In this document: positions 5,879 through 8,731 of the stretch, piece by piece | Position numbering within the stretch: the stretch's first letter is position 1 | Layout of the letters: each line of letters starts with the position of its first letter | Assembly (NCBI GenBank): GCA_902783935.1 | Contig: CACZTA010000175.1 | Coordinates: forward strand, 1 to 8,731 | Length of the DNA stretch: 8,731 nt | From: an uncultured Lachnospiraceae bacterium | GTDB lineage: Bacteria > Bacillota > Clostridia > Lachnospirales > Lachnospiraceae | Direction of reading: 5' to 3' | Notes under the pieces: model-generated | Databases searched by the model: none | Told to the model about the DNA's origin: nothing | The model's input: only the letters and a program-made list of their open reading frames with translations | Made by a program: the position numbers and the translations under genes

Positions 5879-7852
5879 ATGGAAAACAAATATGTGTTTA
5901 CAAAAATGGATCAGCATTACTTCGGACACGCGACACATTATGATCTGTATCAGAAGCTCGGCGCGCATCTGACGGTCATTGACGGCGAGGAGGGCACTTA
6001 TTTTGCCGTATGGGCGCCGAACGCGAAGAGTGTTTCCGTCATCGGCAGCTTCAACGGCTGGAACCCCGAAGCCAATGTGATCACCGACCGCGATGAAATC
6101 GGTGTGTGGCAGACGTTTATTCCGGGTGTGAAGAAGGGCGATCTGTACAAATACTATATTGTCGGGGCGCTGGACCAGATCCTGTATAAGGCGGACCCGT
6201 TCGGCAACCAGATGGAGCTCCGCCCGGGTACGGCTTCTGTTGTCGCCGATCTCGCATCTGTCAAATGGACGGACAGCGCGTGGATGAAAAAGCGCGCCTC
6301 TTTCAATCCCGATAAGGATCCCATGATTATCTACGAGTGCCATATCGGCTCCTGGATGAAGCATCCGGAGAGCGCCGGCCGCGTGGACGGGTTTTATAAT
6401 TACCGCGAATTTGCGGAGCGGTGCGCTGATTACGTCAAGGAGCTGGGCTATACGCATATTGAGCTGATGGGCATCGCGGAGCATCCGTTTGACGGGTCCT
6501 GGGGCTATCAGGTGACCGGTTATTATGCGCCCACTTCCCGCTACGGGACGCCGGAAGATTTTGCCTATATGGTCAATTACTTCCATAAAAAAGGCATCGG
6601 GATCATCCTGGACTGGGTGCCGGCGCATTTCCCGAAGGATGAATGCGGGCTGGCCGAGTTTGACGGATATGCACTTTATGAGCACGGTGATCCGAGACAG
6701 GGCGAACACCCGGAATGGGGCACCAAGATTTTCAATTACGGACGTCCCGAGGTCAAGAATTTCCTGCTGGCCAACGCGCTTTTCTGGGTGGAATACATGC
6801 ATGTGGACGGAATCCGGGTCGATGCCGTGGCGTCCATGCTGTATCTGGATTACGGCAAGAAGGACGGACAGTGGGTCGCCAACAAATACGGCGAAAACAA
6901 AAACCTCGAAGCGATTGAATTCTTCAAGCACCTCAATACGCTTCTGCGCGGACGGAACCCGGGTGCCGTGACGATCGCGGAGGAGTCCACCGCGTGGCCG
7001 AAGGTGACGGGCGACGTGGAAAAGGAGGACGGACTCGGCTTCACCATGAAGTGGAACATGGGCTGGATGAATGATTTCCTCGAGTATATGAAGCTTGATC
7101 CGCTTTTCCGCAAGGGGAACCATTATAAGATGACCTTCTCCACCTCCTATGCATACAGTGAGCGCTATGTCCTGGTGCTCTCCCACGATGAGGTCGTCCA
7201 CCTCAAGTGCTCGATGTGGAGCAAGATGCCGGGCATCTATGAGGACAAGTTCTCCAACCTGAAGGCGGCCTATACTTATATGGCCGGCCATCCCGGCAAG
7301 AAACTGCTCTTTATGGGACAGGAATTCGGGCAGCAGAGAGAGTGGAGCGAGGAACGGGAGATCGACTGGTATCTGCTGGGGACCCCGCTCAACCAGCAGC
7401 TGCAGGATTATGTCAAAGCCCTCTGGAAGCTGGTGCAGAAGTACCCGGCCCTCCATGCGACGGATTATGATCCGAACGGCTTTGAATGGATCAATGCAGA
7501 CGACGCCGCGCGCAGCATTTACAGCTTCGTGCGCAAGAGCCCGGACGGGAAGAACAACCTCCTGTTTGTCCTCAATATGACGCCGATGCCGAGAGAGGAT
7601 TACCGCGTCGGCTGCTTCGAACCCGGAAATTACAGGCTGATCCTGAATTCCATGGATCCGAAGTACGGCGGCAATGATCCGATAACGAAAAAAACGTACA
7701 AGGCGGAAAAATCCGAGTGCGACGGAAAACCGTACAGCATCGGGTTCCCGCTTCCCGCGTACGGCGCATGCATTTTTATCTATGATGAGGATAAACCGGA
7801 ACCGAAGAGCAAAACAGCCGCAAAGAAGAAAGTAAAGGCTGAGAAAAAGTAA
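5879..7852 (+). CDS. glgB: 1,4-alpha-glucan branching enzyme
   Basis: A 657-residue cytoplasmic GH13 enzyme that cuts alpha-1,4-glucan and re-joins the piece through an alpha-1,6 bond, making branches in glycogen. The N-terminal CBM48 module is visible at about 38-130 (TYFAVWAPNAKSVSVIGSFNGWN). The catalytic barrel follows with IYECHIGSW (151-159), ELMGIAEHPFDGSWGYQ (195-211), DWVPAHFP (245-252), GIRVDAV with nucleophile D315, TIAEES with acid/base E368, and LSHDEV with H436 and D437. The last domain is all-beta, ending PAYGACIFIY. After it comes a lysine/alanine-rich tail (639-657). The GAGGTGG ribosome binding site (5869-5875) is 3 nt from the ATG at 5879. The gene lies 63 nt after the GH1 gene and 62 nt before pth. 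No glgC, glgD, glgA or glgP is in the window, so it stands apart from any full glycogen operon. The length fits the family (about 630-670 without a long N-terminal extension). Confidence 0.96.
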   Translation: MENKYVFTKMDQHYFGHATHYDLYQKLGAHLTVIDGEEGTYFAVWAPNAKSVSVIGSFNGWNPEANVITDRDEIGVWQTFIPGVKKGDLYKYYIVGALDQILYKADPFGNQMELRPGTASVVADLASVKWTDSAWMKKRASFNPDKDPMIIYECHIGSWMKHPESAGRVDGFYNYREFAERCADYVKELGYTHIELMGIAEHPFDGSWGYQVTGYYAPTSRYGTPEDFAYMVNYFHKKGIGIILDWVPAHFPKDECGLAEFDGYALYEHGDPRQGEHPEWGTKIFNYGRPEVKNFLLANALFWVEYMHVDGIRVDAVASMLYLDYGKKDGQWVANKYGENKNLEAIEFFKHLNTLLRGRNPGAVTIAEESTAWPKVTGDVEKEDGLGFTMKWNMGWMNDFLEYMKLDPLFRKGNHYKMTFSTSYAYSERYVLVLSHDEVVHLKCSMWSKMPGIYEDKFSNLKAAYTYMAGHPGKKLLFMGQEFGQQREWSEEREIDWYLLGTPLNQQLQDYVKALWKLVQKYPALHATDYDPNGFEWINADDAARSIYSFVRKSPDGKNNLLFVLNMTPMPREDYRVGCFEPGNYRLILNSMDPKYGGNDPITKKTYKAEKSECDGKPYSIGFPLPAYGACIFIYDEDKPEPKSKTAAKKKVKAEKK

Positions 7853-7860
7853 GAAGGATC

Positions 7861-7891
7861 CAGCTCCCGGTGCACAGGCTGCCGGGAGCTG
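7861..7891 (+). terminator. Strong hairpin between glgB and pth, weak intrinsic terminator or mRNA-end structure
   Basis: CAGCTCCCGG (7861-7870) pairs perfectly with CCGGGAGCTG (7882-7891), giving a 10-bp G+C-rich stem with an 11-nt loop. It starts 8 nt after the glgB stop. Only TTT follows before GACGC, so termination may be partial, allowing some read-through into pth. No T-tract exists on the other strand either. No separate promoter for pth was recognised in the 23 nt that remain before its start. Confidence 0.6.
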
Positions 7892-7914
7892 TTTGACGCA
7901 GAAAGGAAGACGGG

Positions 7915-8478
7915 ATGTATCTGATTGCAGGACTTGGCAATCCCGGCATGAAATATGCCGGAACACGCCACAATATGGGTTTTGACGTGATCGACCGGCT
8001 GGTGGATATGTACAGGGTCCCGCAGACGGGCGTGAAGTTTCATGCGATGACCGGAAGCTTTCTCCTCGGCGGGGAAAAGGTCATGCTCATGAAACCGCTC
8101 ACCTATATGAACCTGAGCGGGAACGCGGTCGCGGAGGCGGCTGCATACTACCGGATTGATCCCGCTTCCGAACTGATCGTCGTCAGTGATGATGTCGCGC
8201 TGGACCCCGGCAGGGTCCGGATCAGGAAAAAAGGAAGCGCCGGCGGCCAGAACGGCCTGAAGCATATCATAGAGAGGCTCGGGACTGATGAATTCGTGAG
8301 AGTCCGGGTCGGGACCGGCGCAAAACCTGCCGGCTGGGAACTGGCGGACTGGGTCCTGTCCCGTTTCTCAAAAGAGGACCGGAAACTGGTCAATGAAGCG
8401 CTCGACCGCGCGGCGAAAGCCTGTGCGTGCATCGTGACAGACGGCCCTGACCGGGCCATGAATCTGTATAACCGGTGA
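7915..8478 (+). CDS. pth: Peptidyl-tRNA hydrolase
   Basis: A 187-residue cytoplasmic enzyme that frees tRNA from peptidyl-tRNA dropped by stalled ribosomes; essential in most bacteria. The start MYLIAGLGNPGMKYAGTRHNMGF is the classic Pth signature: N9 and catalytic H19 correspond to N10 and H20 of the E. coli enzyme. TYMNLSG contributes N66, VVSDDVALDPG contains D92 (equivalent to D93), and AGGQNGLKHI contributes N113. The common GGHNG reads GGQNG here, a tolerated variation. Length fits the family (185-195). AAAGGA at 7902-7907 serves as ribosome binding site with a 7-nt spacer. The stop lies 5 nt before mfd, the same pair order as in Bacillus (spoVC-mfd) and many Clostridia, so the two are likely cotranscribed. 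Confidence 0.97.
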   Translation: MYLIAGLGNPGMKYAGTRHNMGFDVIDRLVDMYRVPQTGVKFHAMTGSFLLGGEKVMLMKPLTYMNLSGNAVAEAAAYYRIDPASELIVVSDDVALDPGRVRIRKKGSAGGQNGLKHIIERLGTDEFVRVRVGTGAKPAGWELADWVLSRFSKEDRKLVNEALDRAAKACACIVTDGPDRAMNLYNR

Positions 8479-8483
8479 AAACA

Positions 8484-8731
8484 ATGAAGAAAATGCTGCT
8501 TGAACCGCTGAAGGAACTGCGGGAATATTCGGAAATCCGCAAAATCATGCGGAAGACGCAGGGCGTCCTGATGCTGACGGGGTGCGTGGAGGCACAGAAG
8601 GCACAGGTGGCCGCCGGTCTGGCCTTTGACGTGCCGGACGTCGTCATCATTTCGGAAAATGATCTGTCTGCGAGAACTATCTGGGAAAACCTCCGGCTCT
8701 ATGAGCCGGAGGCTGTCTGTTATCCTGCGAG
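8484..8731 (+). CDS. mfd: Transcription-repair coupling factor, N-terminal fragment (3' end outside window)
   Basis: The reading frame opens at the ATG at 8484 and stays open to the right edge, giving 82 complete codons of a protein normally about 1150 residues long. The translation starts MKKMLLEPLKELREYSEI and continues with VLMLTGCVEAQKAQVAAGL, then VVIISENDLSARTIWENLRLY and CYPA. This matches the start of Mfd: the PL.EL opening, the G...(S/A)QKAH-like motif of the UvrB-homology domain, and the ..A..(L/I)..(D/N)L..(Y/F)....YPA segment. Mfd is a DNA translocase that removes stalled RNA polymerase and recruits UvrA. The domains for polymerase binding and translocation lie outside the window. 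The only ribosome-binding sequence is GGTGA at 8474-8478, overlapping the pth stop, consistent with coupling. Position right after pth supports the call. Confidence 0.88.
   Translation, partial: MKKMLLEPLKELREYSEIRKIMRKTQGVLMLTGCVEAQKAQVAAGLAFDVPDVVIISENDLSARTIWENLRLYEPEAVCYPA

Noticed and set aside
5825..7966. Antisense open frame of 713 codons opposite glgB
   Set aside because: Its codons line up exactly with those of glgB (same codon boundaries), so it is open simply because the sense gene avoids TTA, CTA and TCA codons, as expected in a G+C-rich gene. The translation is rich in Arg, His, Val and Pro with no recognisable domain, and there is no ribosome binding site of note.

Overview
This window looks like chromosomal DNA of a fairly G+C-rich Clostridia member, most likely a Lachnospiraceae-type gut or rumen Firmicute. 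The evidence is the pth-mfd gene order typical of Firmicutes, AdeC-type adenine deaminase, a clostridial-style short GH1 protein, strong GGAGG-type ribosome binding sites and very short intergenic gaps. The species assignment is inference. All seven genes lie on the + strand, and nothing in the window looks like a phage, transposon, tRNA/rRNA or CRISPR array.

Region 1 (1-2700) is the end of a CDP-sugar operon. It holds the C-terminal part of glucose-1-phosphate cytidylyltransferase (rfbF), complete CDP-glucose 4,6-dehydratase (rfbG) and complete CDP-4-keto-6-deoxyglucose 3-dehydrase (rfbH). Together they turn glucose-1-phosphate and CTP into the 3-deoxy intermediate of CDP-3,6-dideoxyhexoses, sugars normally found in surface polysaccharides. 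The partner reductase, the later epimerase/reductase genes and the glycosyltransferases are not in the window. If present, they should lie upstream or elsewhere.

Region 2 (2697-5815) starts with a convincing extended -10 promoter whose -35 overlaps the rfbH stop codon. It has a duplicated 10-bp -10 box and a short leader hairpin. It drives adenine deaminase (adeC, purine salvage), followed 21 nt later by a GH1-family protein. The GH1 protein is the most unusual item: it keeps the acid/base glutamate and most glycone-binding residues, but the ITENG nucleophile motif reads ILGCG (Glu to Gly), and the NYY motif that normally supports the nucleophile reads VYM. It is probably a pseudo-glycosidase or a GH1 protein with changed chemistry.

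Region 3 (5879-8731) holds an orphan glycogen branching enzyme (glgB) with all catalytic residues and a lysine-rich tail, then a strong hairpin, then the housekeeping pair peptidyl-tRNA hydrolase (pth) and the start of the transcription-repair coupling factor (mfd), which runs off the right edge. No gene-free stretch exceeds about 100 bases. Long antisense reading frames opposite adeC, glgB and rfbH are codon-aligned shadows, not genes.
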